Positions 7,556 to 16,182 of a stretch of DNA of 64,000 nucleotides are shown one piece after another (the first letter of the stretch is position 1; every line of letters begins with the position of its first letter). The DNA is taken from positions 1-64,000 of the forward strand of contig NZ_JACIJD010000003.1 of the NCBI RefSeq assembly GCF_014199205.1, given 5' to 3'. The notes beneath the pieces are model-generated. The model did not search any database and was not told the origin of the DNA. It saw nothing but the letters and a program-made list of their open reading frames with translations. The translations under genes and the position numbers were made by a program. The stretch comes from Muricoccus pecuniae. GTDB lineage: Bacteria; Pseudomonadota; Alphaproteobacteria; Acetobacterales; Acetobacteraceae.

Positions 7556-8668
7556 GTCACTGTGGTGCGCGGATCGGTCTGGCCGTCTGGGTGGGTTGGG
7601 TTTCTGAGGGGGCGACGGCCCGTCATCCTTCAGTAGAGCGCAGCGTGTCGTTCAAGGCCAATGCCGAGCGTCGCCAGCACATTCCGAAGCAGCGGTTCCG
7701 GGCCACGAACTGGGCGAAGTACGACGCCGCCCTGCGCGGACGTGGCAGTCTGACAGTGTGGTTCGCGGAGGCCGAGATCGCGGCCTGGAAGGCCGAGCCC
7801 CGGACCACGCGGGGCGGACAGCGGCACTACTCGGCGCTGGCCATCACCACGGCCCTGACGCTCCGGGCCGTGTTCCGCCTGGCCTTGCGTCAAACTGAAG
7901 GCCTGATCGGCTCCATCATCGCCCTGCTCGGTCTCGACCTGCCCGTGCCGGACCACACCATCCTCAGCCGCCGGGCCGAGACGTTGGAGGTGCCGCAGCT
8001 CCAGCCCGGCACCCGCCCCATACACCTGCTGGTGGACAGCACTGGGCTGCGAGTATGTGGCCCGGGCGAGTGGCTCGTTGAGAAGCACGGGACCAGGACA
8101 CGCCGGTCGTGGCACAAGCTGCACATCGGTGTGGACGCCGACACAGGGCGGATCGTCGCGGCCGAGTTGACAGCCAACGACGTCGATGACGCCTCGCAGG
8201 TTGGTCCCTTGCTCGACCAGGTCGCAGCCCCGATCGCCTCGTTCACCGCCGACGGCGCCTACGACCAGGACGGCGTCTACTGTGAGATAGCGGCGCGGCA
8301 CCCCGCTGCTGCTGTGATTGTGCCACCCCGCTGGAGTGCCGTGCCGAGCGCCACGGCCGAGACGGCGCCGACCCAGCGGGACCAGCACCTCAGGATGATC
8401 GCCGAGCGCGGCCGTATGGGCTGGCAGAAGGTCTCGGGCTACAACTGGCGTGCCCTGGTCGAGGCGGACATCAGCAGGTTCAAGCGCGTCCTCAGCGGTG
8501 GACTGCACTCGCGTACCGACGGGCGCCGCGCGACAGAAGTGGCCATCGCCGTCCGCACACTCAACCGCATGCTCGAACTCGGACGCCCAGAGTATGTCCG
8601 CATCCTGTGAATGCGGACCAGCCCGGGGCCTACTGCGCCCGCAAGCCGGTCCATGCAACGCAGTGCCC
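7556..8668 (+). mobile_element. Complete IS5-family insertion sequence
   Basis: The element encloses one intact DDE transposase. Its ends form imperfect inverted repeats: at the left CACTGTGGTGCGCGGATCGG (from about 7558), and at the right, read on the minus strand, CACTGCGTTGCATGGACCGG (from about 8666). About two thirds of the positions in a 27-base comparison agree. The exact termini and any short target duplication cannot be fixed by eye. The 3' end of a second copy lies at 755-960 in the same orientation, so the roughly 6.6 kb catabolic block between them is bracketed by direct copies. Confidence 0.7.
7645..8610 (+). CDS. IS5-family DDE transposase
   Basis: The 321-residue product starts VSFKANAERRQHIPKQRFRA at GTG 7645; a longer frame from GTG 7591 is possible but adds residues unlike the family. 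The N-terminal DUF4096/IS5-like segment covers WAKYDAALRGRGSLTVWF. The catalytic triad is visible: Asp in HLLVDSTGLRV, Asp in SFTADGAYDQDGVY, and Glu in NWRALVEADISRFKRV. The C-terminus ends LGRPEYVRIL. No frameshift or internal stop is seen, so the gene may be active. It catalyses cut-and-paste or copy-type movement of its element; that is family knowledge. Codon use is slightly less GC-biased than in the housekeeping genes nearby. Confidence 0.9.
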   Translation: MSFKANAERRQHIPKQRFRATNWAKYDAALRGRGSLTVWFAEAEIAAWKAEPRTTRGGQRHYSALAITTALTLRAVFRLALRQTEGLIGSIIALLGLDLPVPDHTILSRRAETLEVPQLQPGTRPIHLLVDSTGLRVCGPGEWLVEKHGTRTRRSWHKLHIGVDADTGRIVAAELTANDVDDASQVGPLLDQVAAPIASFTADGAYDQDGVYCEIAARHPAAAVIVPPRWSAVPSATAETAPTQRDQHLRMIAERGRMGWQKVSGYNWRALVEADISRFKRVLSGGLHSRTDGRRATEVAIAVRTLNRMLELGRPEYVRIL

Positions 8669-9294
8669 TGCAGCGCTGGCGGGTGGCCGCCCTGGCGGCG
8701 CCGACCTCAAGCGTCCAGCCCCGCTCGACGGCGGCGGCGCGGCTGGAAGCGGTGATCGCCACCGCGGCGATGGACTACGGCTTGCAGCGCCGGGCGCAAT
8801 TTGCGTCGAGTCCCTCTCGCAACGTATCCGTGGGTTCGAATCAGTGGCCCACCCTACCGCCTCAAAACCCGCCTCAAACCTAGCTTTCTGAAATCCGTAA
8901 TAAATCGGCTAAGTGCAGAGGTCGGGAGAGGAATGGCTTCCGGAGAGCGACTTCCGGCCGCCTCGGAGTCGCGCCAGTGCAAAGGTCAGGGCCAAAACCC
9001 GCAGGAAACCTGGCCCTCACGGCGCGGTCTGGTCAGGCGGAGAGTGCGATTCGTATGGGAACTGGCGGAGCAAGCGCGATTCGAAATGACGCTACGGTCC
9101 ACCCTGCGAGCGTACGCCCGCTGCACTTTGATTCCAGCCTCGTAAGTCTCGGCCGGTCTCACGCGGGCAACAGGCTGAAAATTGATGGTATGCGCTCGCC
9201 CGAGCGGCCGCAAGCATGATGTGGGCCGAGACGTGGGCCGACAGAACCAGCAAGCCAGGTAAAGCAGTCTTTTCAACCGTTTAAACGCGTGGGT
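8669..9294. other. Gene-poor stretch with mobile-element debris between IS5 element and tRNA-Ser
   Basis: About 625 bases without a convincing gene. GC content is lower than around it (8870-9290). At 8829-8842 it contains CGTGGGTTCGAATC, identical to the T-arm of tRNA-Ser(CGA) nearby but on the opposite strand, followed by CCCACCCTACCGCC, which resembles the end of that tRNA with about five extra bases in between. At 9218-9260 a short frame repeats a GTGGGCCGA unit. I take the region as remnants of an integrated element near a tRNA gene. No integrase gene is left, so this is inference. Confidence 0.4.
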
Positions 9295-9384
<90 letters not shown>

Positions 9385-9398
9385 AGCGCCTGGACGGC

Positions 9399-9427
9399 CC
9401 TATAATGCCCCTCGTGGCCGGACGCAA
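9399..9427 (-). promoter_or_regulatory. Probable sigma-70 promoter of tRNA-Ser
   Basis: On the minus strand a -35-like TTGCGT (9427-9422) is followed after 17 bases by a -10-like TATAGG (9404-9399). The tRNA starts 14 bases further on. Spacing and position fit a housekeeping promoter. Confidence 0.55.
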
Positions 9428-9449
9428 CGCACCTTCCGGCATCCGATGG

Positions 9450-9479
9450 TTGACTCCGAAGCCCAGCCCCCGCTATACG
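9450..9479 (+). promoter_or_regulatory. Probable sigma-70 promoter of rplU-rpmA
   Basis: TTGACT at 9450-9455 is followed after 18 bases by TATACG at 9474-9479, close to the housekeeping consensus and unusual in such GC-rich DNA. The rplU start lies 93 bases downstream, leaving a leader of about 85 bases. Confidence 0.6.
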
Positions 9480-9571
9480 CCGCCCCTCTCCGGTGGGGTC
9501 CCCCTGTGTGGGCGCGGGCCATGCCGGTTCATGCACGACCGACGAGCCGAGACGAAGGCGGACCCGCCCCC

Positions 9572-9886
9572 ATGACCTACGCAGTGATCCGCACCGGCGG
9601 GAAGCAGTACCGTGTGACGCCTAATGCCGTGCTGACCGTGGAGAAGCTGGACGCCGAGGCTGGCGCGACGGTAACCTTCCACGACGTGCTGGCCATTGGC
9701 GGCGAGAACGGCCTGACCCTCGGCGCGCCAACCGTCCCCGGCGTCTCCCTGACCGCTACGGTCCTGGAGCAGAAGCGCGGTGACAAGGTGATCATCTTCA
9801 AGAAGCGCCGCCGGCAGAACAGCCGTCGCAAGAATGGCCACCGCCAGCACCTCACCGTGCTGCGCATCGGCGATTTCCCGGCCTGA
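9572..9886 (+). CDS. rplU: Large ribosomal subunit protein bL21
   Basis: A 104-residue bL21 protein of the 50S subunit, which binds 23S rRNA. The N-terminus [20 protein letters not shown] and the basic RNA-binding stretch [20 protein letters not shown] are diagnostic. Length is the family norm. ATG 9572 is chosen because upstream frames extend into non-conserved sequence. It is followed after 28 bases by rpmA and then obgE, the order found in most bacteria. Cotranscription from the promoter at 9450 is likely. Confidence 0.98.
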   Translation: MTYAVIRTGGKQYRVTPNAVLTVEKLDAEAGATVTFHDVLAIGGENGLTLGAPTVPGVSLTATVLEQKRGDKVIIFKKRRRQNSRRKNGHRQHLTVLRIGDFPA

Positions 9887-9914
9887 GCCGGCGCTGAAAC
9901 AGGAGATCTGAGAG

Positions 9915-11260
<1,346 letters not shown>

Positions 11261-11265
11261 AGCAT

Positions 11266-11299
11266 TCCCGAGCCGGGTGGGATCACCCGGCGGCTCGGA
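11266..11299 (+). terminator. GC-rich hairpin downstream of obgE
   Basis: CCGAGCC-GGGTG pairs with CACCC-GGC-GGCTCGG, a stem with a three-base bulge, starting six bases after the obgE stop. AAAA rather than T follows, so it may be a stabilising 3' structure rather than a true intrinsic terminator. Confidence 0.5.
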
Positions 11300-11358
11300 A
11301 AATGCGACAAAGCGGGAAGCAGGAGCGGTTGCGGTGAGCCACGGCGAACGGAACCGCT

Positions 11359-12096
11359 TTAACGCCGCGCCTCCGCGACGCCCTGGGTGATCAGCTCCGC
11401 CAGGGACTGGGCGAGGCAGCGGTTGAGCTTGTCCACCTCCGCCACCTTCAGCTCGCGCGGCGCCCTCTCGATATCCACCGTGCCCGCCTCGGCCCAGGCC
11501 CCCATCAGCGCGTAGCGGCTGAGCAGCCCGGCGCCGGTGGCGGCCGCGGCGGCGCGCAGGGCGTCGCGATAGGACTCCACATCGGCATTGGCCCGCAGGA
11601 AGCGCGACCATTGCGGGTCGAGCAGGATGAGATCGCCCCCGGTCTCCCGCACGCGCTCGGCGCCGGCCTGGAGGAGGTCGGTCATCTCCCCCACATCCGT
11701 GCCGCGCACCGTCTCGACCGTGCCGGCCTGCCAGAGGACGAGGGCGCGGCGCCGCTGGCCGAGCGCGTCGCGGATAAGGGCGAGGTGGTCGGCCGCGGTC
11801 ATCCCGCGCCCGCCCTGGACCGTCACCTCCACCCGCGTGCCGGGGAAGGCGCCGCCGAGCAGCGTCTCGAGCTGGGCGGGATAGGCGCTCTCCGCCCCGC
11901 TGCTGCCGGGAGCGTTCACGCTGGCCGAGCCGACGACGAGAAGGGGGAGATGCCCGGCCGCGACGGCGGCCGCGACGGCGGGCAGGGGCTGGGGCTCGAT
12001 CAGCTCGTCCGGCGCTCCGCAGGGCGCGGCCCAGGCGCCCCCGGTCCCGAGGGAGAGGGCGATCAGGAGGGCGAATCGAGCGGCCGGGCGGCGCAT
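11359..12096 (-). CDS. SGNH/GDSL-type hydrolase, exported
   Basis: A 245-residue protein with a Sec signal peptide (RFALLIALSLGTGGAWA) and an SGNH hydrolase fold. Block I is LLVVGSASVNAPGSS, with a nucleophile Ser in a GS context rather than GDSL. The Gly block is GGRGMTAADHLALI, followed by VLWQAGTVET, where Asn of the usual GxN is replaced by Gly/Thr, and the last block is DPQWSRFL. It starts five bases after the OpgC-type acyltransferase ends on the same strand, so the two are an operon. Pairs of a membrane acyltransferase and a periplasmic SGNH protein often modify exopolysaccharide or glucans; applying that here is inference. A His after DPQWSRF is not visible, so catalysis is uncertain. 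Confidence 0.75.
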   Translation of the reverse strand: MRRPAARFALLIALSLGTGGAWAAPCGAPDELIEPQPLPAVAAAVAAGHLPLLVVGSASVNAPGSSGAESAYPAQLETLLGGAFPGTRVEVTVQGGRGMTAADHLALIRDALGQRRRALVLWQAGTVETVRGTDVGEMTDLLQAGAERVRETGGDLILLDPQWSRFLRANADVESYRDALRAAAAATGAGLLSRYALMGAWAEAGTVDIERAPRELKVAEVDKLNRCLAQSLAELITQGVAEARR

Positions 12097-12101
12097 GGCG
12101 C

Positions 12102-13238
12102 TCAAGCCGTATCGCTTGCGGCATGACCGGGCAAGGCGGCTCTCCGCGGCCGCGCGCCGGACCAGGCGACCACCGCGGCGATCGCGACCATCGCCCCGAG
12201 TCCGGCGGCGTTCACCCCCAGCTGCATCGCCCAGCCTTCCGACCACTCGATCGCCAGCCGGCCGAGAAAGGAGAGGAAGATCCCTGCGCAGAACACCGGC
12301 AGCCCCTGCTGCCCGATGAGCACGAAGGCGCGCGCCGGCGCGCTGCCGAGCCACCGCGCCCCGCGTGGCACGAAATGGGCGACGAGATAGGCCAGGGCGA
12401 GGATCGAGAGCAGCCGGAAGGGGTGGAGCGCCGACTTGTCCACCGCGTCCACCACGGTCGCGACAGGCAGGGGAAGCAGCACGATCAGGTCCCGCCGGAG
12501 ATAGATCACCAGGGTCGCGGCGAAGGAGAGCAGCAGGACCAGGGCGCAGGCCGCGCCGAGCGGGCGCCGCCAGGGCACGCCGCCAGTGCCCCCGTGATGC
12601 CCGAGCACGGCGCCGATGGCGAAGAGGAGCTGCCAGGCAAAGGGGTTGAAGAACCACCCGCCCCCTGTCCAGGAGGGCAGGTTGAGCCCCGCCGCGCGGG
12701 CGACGGCGTAGAGCAGGGCCGAGGCGGCGAGCAGCAGCCAGGGCCGCCGCAGGAGGGGCAGGGCGGGCGCGAAGAGGCCGAGCACGACGATGTAGAGCGG
12801 CAGGATGTTGAGGAAGGCGGGCTGGTAGGTCAGCAGCAGCGCCTTCAGCAGGGCGAGGTAGGGCCGGTCCGAGAAGGGGTCGAGATGCATCTCGTCGAGA
12901 TAGGCCCCCGCATCGAGCGTCGCGGCCGAGTAGCCGACCTGGGCGGTGAAGACGACGAAGAGGAAGATGTGGGCGACATAGAGGTTGAAGCACCGCCCGG
13001 CCACGCGGGCCCCGGCGCGCAGCCACCCCTCCCGCTCCATTTGCCGGCCATAGGCGATGCCGGCGGCATAGCCCGCGAGCAGGACGAAGACCTCCGTCGC
13101 GTCGCAGAGGAGCAGGTTGCGGATCGTCAGCCGTCCCAGCACATTGCCGGGGATGTGGTCCACCAGGATGAACCACAGCGCGATTCCCCGCGCGAGATCC
13201 ACGCGCAGGTCCCGCCCCTGGCGGATCAGTCCCTCCAT
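12102..13238 (-). CDS. OpgC-type membrane acyltransferase
   Basis: A 378-residue integral inner-membrane protein with about ten hydrophobic segments and the OpgC signature near its start: RVDLARGIALWFILVDHIPG, then IRNLLLCDATEVFVLLAGY. OpgC proteins transfer succinyl groups to periplasmic glucans; related proteins acylate other glycans. ATG 13238 follows GGAAAGGCCGGC; an upstream frame to 13349 adds unlikely residues. It is divergent from the TPR-methyltransferase gene with 22 bases between starts, so the two promoters must overlap the opposite coding regions or share the gap. The SGNH hydrolase gene follows directly, suggesting a two-protein glycan-acylation module. Confidence 0.85.
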   Translation of the reverse strand: MEGLIRQGRDLRVDLARGIALWFILVDHIPGNVLGRLTIRNLLLCDATEVFVLLAGYAAGIAYGRQMEREGWLRAGARVAGRCFNLYVAHIFLFVVFTAQVGYSAATLDAGAYLDEMHLDPFSDRPYLALLKALLLTYQPAFLNILPLYIVVLGLFAPALPLLRRPWLLLAASALLYAVARAAGLNLPSWTGGGWFFNPFAWQLLFAIGAVLGHHGGTGGVPWRRPLGAACALVLLLSFAATLVIYLRRDLIVLLPLPVATVVDAVDKSALHPFRLLSILALAYLVAHFVPRGARWLGSAPARAFVLIGQQGLPVFCAGIFLSFLGRLAIEWSEGWAMQLGVNAAGLGAMVAIAAVVAWSGARPRRAALPGHAASDTA

Positions 13239-13260
13239 GCCGGCCTTTCCGGAGCACCCG

Positions 13261-14484
13261 ATGCAGCAGCCTAGCACGCCCCAGGACCCCCGGCAGAGGG
13301 CCATGGCCTTCGTGCGGGAGGGCGCGGCACGGCACGGGATCGGCGACATCCAGGGCGCGCTCGCCCTCTACCGCCGGGCGCTGGAGCTGGTGCCGGACGA
13401 GCCCAACGCCACCAACCTCGTCGGCATTGCGGCCCGCCAGCTCGGCGACATGGAGACGGCCCTCGTCCTCTCCGCCCGCGCCGTGGCGATGGACCCGGAA
13501 TCCCCGATCTTCCTCGCCGCCCATGGCGCGACCCTCGCCGAGGCGGGGCATCTCGAGCAGGCGGTCACCGTGCTCGGCAAGGCCGTGGGGAAGCGGCCGG
13601 GCGACGCCGTCTCCCATCGCAACCTCGGCCAGGCTCTCTGCGCGCTCGGGCGGGTGGGGGAGGCGATGCCGCATCTGCGCGAGGCGGTGGCTCTGGTGCC
13701 CCAGGACGCCGAGGCCCAGCTCGCCCTCGCCCACGGCCTGCGCGAGGCGGGGGCAACGCGCCCGGCCGCCGAGGCCGCCCGCCGCGCGCTCTCCGCCGGC
13801 GGGGATGTCGCGGCCCAGGCGCGCTTCCTCCTCGCCTCCCTCGGCGAGGGCAAGGCCCCGCCGAAGCCCCCGGCCGCCTATGTCCGCAACCTCTTCGACA
13901 CCTATGCCCCGCGCTTCGAGGCGGAGCTGACGGGCACGCTCGGCTACCGCACGCCGGAAGCGCTGACGGCCCTGTTGCGCGAGGCCGGGCTGGTGCCCGA
14001 GGCGGCGCTCGACGTCCTCGATGCCGGCTGCGGCACCGGCCTGTCCGGAGAGGCCCTGCGGCCCTGGGCCCGGCGGATGGCGGGGGTGGACCTCTCCCCG
14101 CGGATGCTGGACGCCGCCCGGCGGCGCGGCATCTACGACGCGCTGGAGGAGGCGGAGCTGGTGGAGTTCCTCATCGCCCATCGCGGCGCCTACGACCTCG
14201 TGGCCGCGGCCGACGTGCTGAACTACCTCGGCGACCTGGCGCCGGCGCTGAATGCCATGGCGGCCGCCCTGCGCCCCGGTGGCCACGCCGCCTTCAGCGT
14301 GGAGACGGGGCAGGGCGCGCCCTTCGCCCTGGGCGAGGGCATGCGCTACCGCCACGACCCCGCCCATGTCCTGACCCTCGCCGAGGCGACGCGGCTGCGG
14401 GTCGTCGAGTTGCAGGACGTGACCCTGCGCGAGGAGCGCGGCGCGCCGGTCGCCGGAACGCTCCTCGTCCTGCGCCGGGACTAG
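13261..14484 (+). CDS. TPR-repeat protein with C-terminal SAM-dependent methyltransferase domain
   Basis: The 407-residue protein joins about five tetratricopeptide-type repeats (residues about 15-195, e.g. DIQGALALYRRALELVPDEP) to a class I methyltransferase. The SAM-binding motif I is LDVLDAGCGTGLSGEAL, followed by AGVDLSPRMLDAARRRGIYD (motif II), VAAADVLNYLGDL and LRPGGHAAFSVE. This domain order is widespread in alphaproteobacteria, often near protein or glycan modification genes; the substrate is unknown. ATG 13261 has CCGGAGCACCCG upstream. Its last four bases overlap the end of the convergent flhG gene. The repeats probably recruit a protein partner. Confidence 0.85.
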   Translation: MQQPSTPQDPRQRAMAFVREGAARHGIGDIQGALALYRRALELVPDEPNATNLVGIAARQLGDMETALVLSARAVAMDPESPIFLAAHGATLAEAGHLEQAVTVLGKAVGKRPGDAVSHRNLGQALCALGRVGEAMPHLREAVALVPQDAEAQLALAHGLREAGATRPAAEAARRALSAGGDVAAQARFLLASLGEGKAPPKPPAAYVRNLFDTYAPRFEAELTGTLGYRTPEALTALLREAGLVPEAALDVLDAGCGTGLSGEALRPWARRMAGVDLSPRMLDAARRRGIYDALEEAELVEFLIAHRGAYDLVAAADVLNYLGDLAPALNAMAAALRPGGHAAFSVETGQGAPFALGEGMRYRHDPAHVLTLAEATRLRVVELQDVTLREERGAPVAGTLLVLRRD

Positions 14485-15230
14485 GCCGCGGCGCGCAGGG
14501 CCAGCAGCGCGCCGGCCACGGCCTCGATGTCCCGCGCTGCATTGCAGCCGGGGTGCCGCGTCAGCACCGGCGTCTGATGGCGGATCGCGTCCCGCACCTT
14601 CGGGTCGCGCCGCACCACGCCGGCCAGGGGCGCGCCGCGGCCGAGGAAGCCGCGACAGGCACGGTCCAGCGCCGCATGGGTGCGGGCGCCCCCCGACGCA
14701 TCCACCGCGAGATTCACCACCACCCGCGCATCGGCGCCCGGCGCGTCGCGCGCGAGGAGCTTCATCACGGCATAGGCGTCCGTCAGGCTCGTCGGCTCGT
14801 CGGTCGCGACCACGAGCAGCGTGTCGCAGAGCGCGGAGAGCCGGCGGGGCACGGGGTCCAGCCCCGCGCCGATATCCAGCACCACCTCGTCGTAGGCGGA
14901 GCCGCGCAGCAGCGCGACGAGGCGGTCGATCCAGCCGGGATCGAGGGCGGCCAGGGCGCCGGAGCCGGACCGGCCGGGCAGCACGTCGAAGCCGGCCTCG
15001 TGCGACAGCGCGGCCTCCCCCAGCGTCACATCGCGCGACAGGACCGTCATCAGGTCGTGCCGCGCATCCAGGCCGAGCTGCACGTCCACATTCGCGAGGC
15101 CTAGGTCGCCATCGGCCAGCAGGACCCGCCGTCCCGACCGCGCGAGGGCCTGGGCGAGGCCGATGGCGAGCACCGTCTTCCCGACGCCTCCCTTGCCCGA
15201 GGCAACTCCGATCAGGCGGGGCGTGCTCAT
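14481..15230 (-). CDS. flhG: MinD-like ATPase FlhG (flagellar number regulator)
   Basis: A 249-residue ParA/MinD-family ATPase. The deviant Walker A is GVASGKGGVGKTVLAIGLAQ; LLADGDLGLANVDVQLGLD and EVVLDIGAGLD (Walker B) follow, then VATDEPTSLTDAYAVMKLL. FlhG proteins, partnered with FlhF, set flagellar number and position; some stimulate the FlhF GTPase through an N-terminal DQA motif, which is not evident here. Its ATG overlaps the flhF stop as ATGA, so translation is coupled. It is the last gene of the fliF-to-flhG operon. MinD itself is excluded by this context. Confidence 0.9.
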   Translation of the reverse strand: MSTPRLIGVASGKGGVGKTVLAIGLAQALARSGRRVLLADGDLGLANVDVQLGLDARHDLMTVLSRDVTLGEAALSHEAGFDVLPGRSGSGALAALDPGWIDRLVALLRGSAYDEVVLDIGAGLDPVPRRLSALCDTLLVVATDEPTSLTDAYAVMKLLARDAPGADARVVVNLAVDASGGARTHAALDRACRGFLGRGAPLAGVVRRDPKVRDAIRHQTPVLTRHPGCNAARDIEAVAGALLALRAAA

Positions 15231-16141
15231 GCAGCCTCCTGTGCTGCCGCCTGGACCCGGCGAGCGGGGCTGGTGAGGCGCTCCGCGAGCCAGGCAGGGG
15301 TGAGGGGGGTGAGGCCGTCCGCGACGCCGGGGCCGGTGCCGGCCTCCGTCAGCGCGAGCGGGCCGGCGAGCGCCGCGGCCAGGACGCCGCCGAGCCGCCG
15401 CGCACCGTCGAGGCGCGTGGGCAGCAGATGGCGGGCGCCGAGCGCGGCGAAGGCGCGAGCGGTCTCCGCCGCCTCCTCCGGGTCGAGGCCGGCCGGGAGG
15501 ACGAGGAGCGGCGAGGCATCGGTGACGCGGAGCAGGGCCAGGAGCTGTTCCGCCTGCGCGGGATCGAAGGGATCGCATCCGGCGGTGTCGAGCAGCATCG
15601 GCTGGCCGCCCGCACGGCGCCCGAGGGCGGCCGCGAGCTGCGCGCCGGTGCCGGCCAGGGCGAGCGGGATGCCGAGCACGCGGGTGAAGGCCGCGATCTG
15701 CTCCGTCGCGCCCGCGCGCTGCGTGTCCGCCGTCACGACCAGCGGCGACGCACCGACGAGCACGAGGCGGGTGGCGAGCTTCGCGCAGCTCAGGGTCTTG
15801 CCCGCGCCGGGGGGGCCGACCAGGGCCAGGGGCTGCCGAACCCCATCCGGCAGGGCGCCGAAGCGCAGCGCCGCCGCGAGGGCCGAAACACCGCCCGCGC
15901 CGAGCCGCGCCCGCATGGCCGTCGGGAGGTTGTGGCGCCCGAGGGGGTCCGGCGCCGCCGGGGCGGCGGGAAGAGGCGGGAGCGGGGGAGGGAGTTCCTC
16001 CTGCGGCTCGAGCGCGGCCGTGACTTCGACCCCGGCGGCCGTGCGCCGGGTTGAGAGGATGAGCGCGTCAGGGCCGAGTGCCTGGCGGCACTCCGCCATG
16101 GCATCTGCCATTCTGGCTGCGCGGAAGACTCGAAGCCGCAT
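15227..16141 (-). CDS. flhF: Flagellar SRP-type GTPase FlhF
   Basis: A 304-residue SRP-family GTPase that targets early flagellar assembly to the cell pole in other bacteria. The start MRLRVFRAARMADAMAECRQ matches the B domain. A Pro-rich linker (PPPLPPLPAAPAAP) precedes the NG domain. P-loop GPPGAGKTLSCAKLATRL, VTADTQRAGATEQIAAF, DTAGCDPFD and PTRLDGARRLGG are the nucleotide-binding motifs. It is shorter than the usual 380-450 residues, mainly in the N-terminal part. It lies 41 bases after flhA and overlaps flhG. Confidence 0.93.
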   Translation of the reverse strand: MRLRVFRAARMADAMAECRQALGPDALILSTRRTAAGVEVTAALEPQEELPPPLPPLPAAPAAPDPLGRHNLPTAMRARLGAGGVSALAAALRFGALPDGVRQPLALVGPPGAGKTLSCAKLATRLVLVGASPLVVTADTQRAGATEQIAAFTRVLGIPLALAGTGAQLAAALGRRAGGQPMLLDTAGCDPFDPAQAEQLLALLRVTDASPLLVLPAGLDPEEAAETARAFAALGARHLLPTRLDGARRLGGVLAAALAGPLALTEAGTGPGVADGLTPLTPAWLAERLTSPARRVQAAAQEAA

Positions 16142-16182
16142 GGGAGGATGCTGGCCTGTCCGGGGTTACGAAGGGGTGAAGG

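Noticed and set aside
11359-14367. A 1002-residue minus-strand frame
   Set aside because: Only its last 245 residues (from ATG 12096) are a real protein, the SGNH hydrolase. The rest overlaps the OpgC-type and TPR-methyltransferase genes in other frames and has no motifs.
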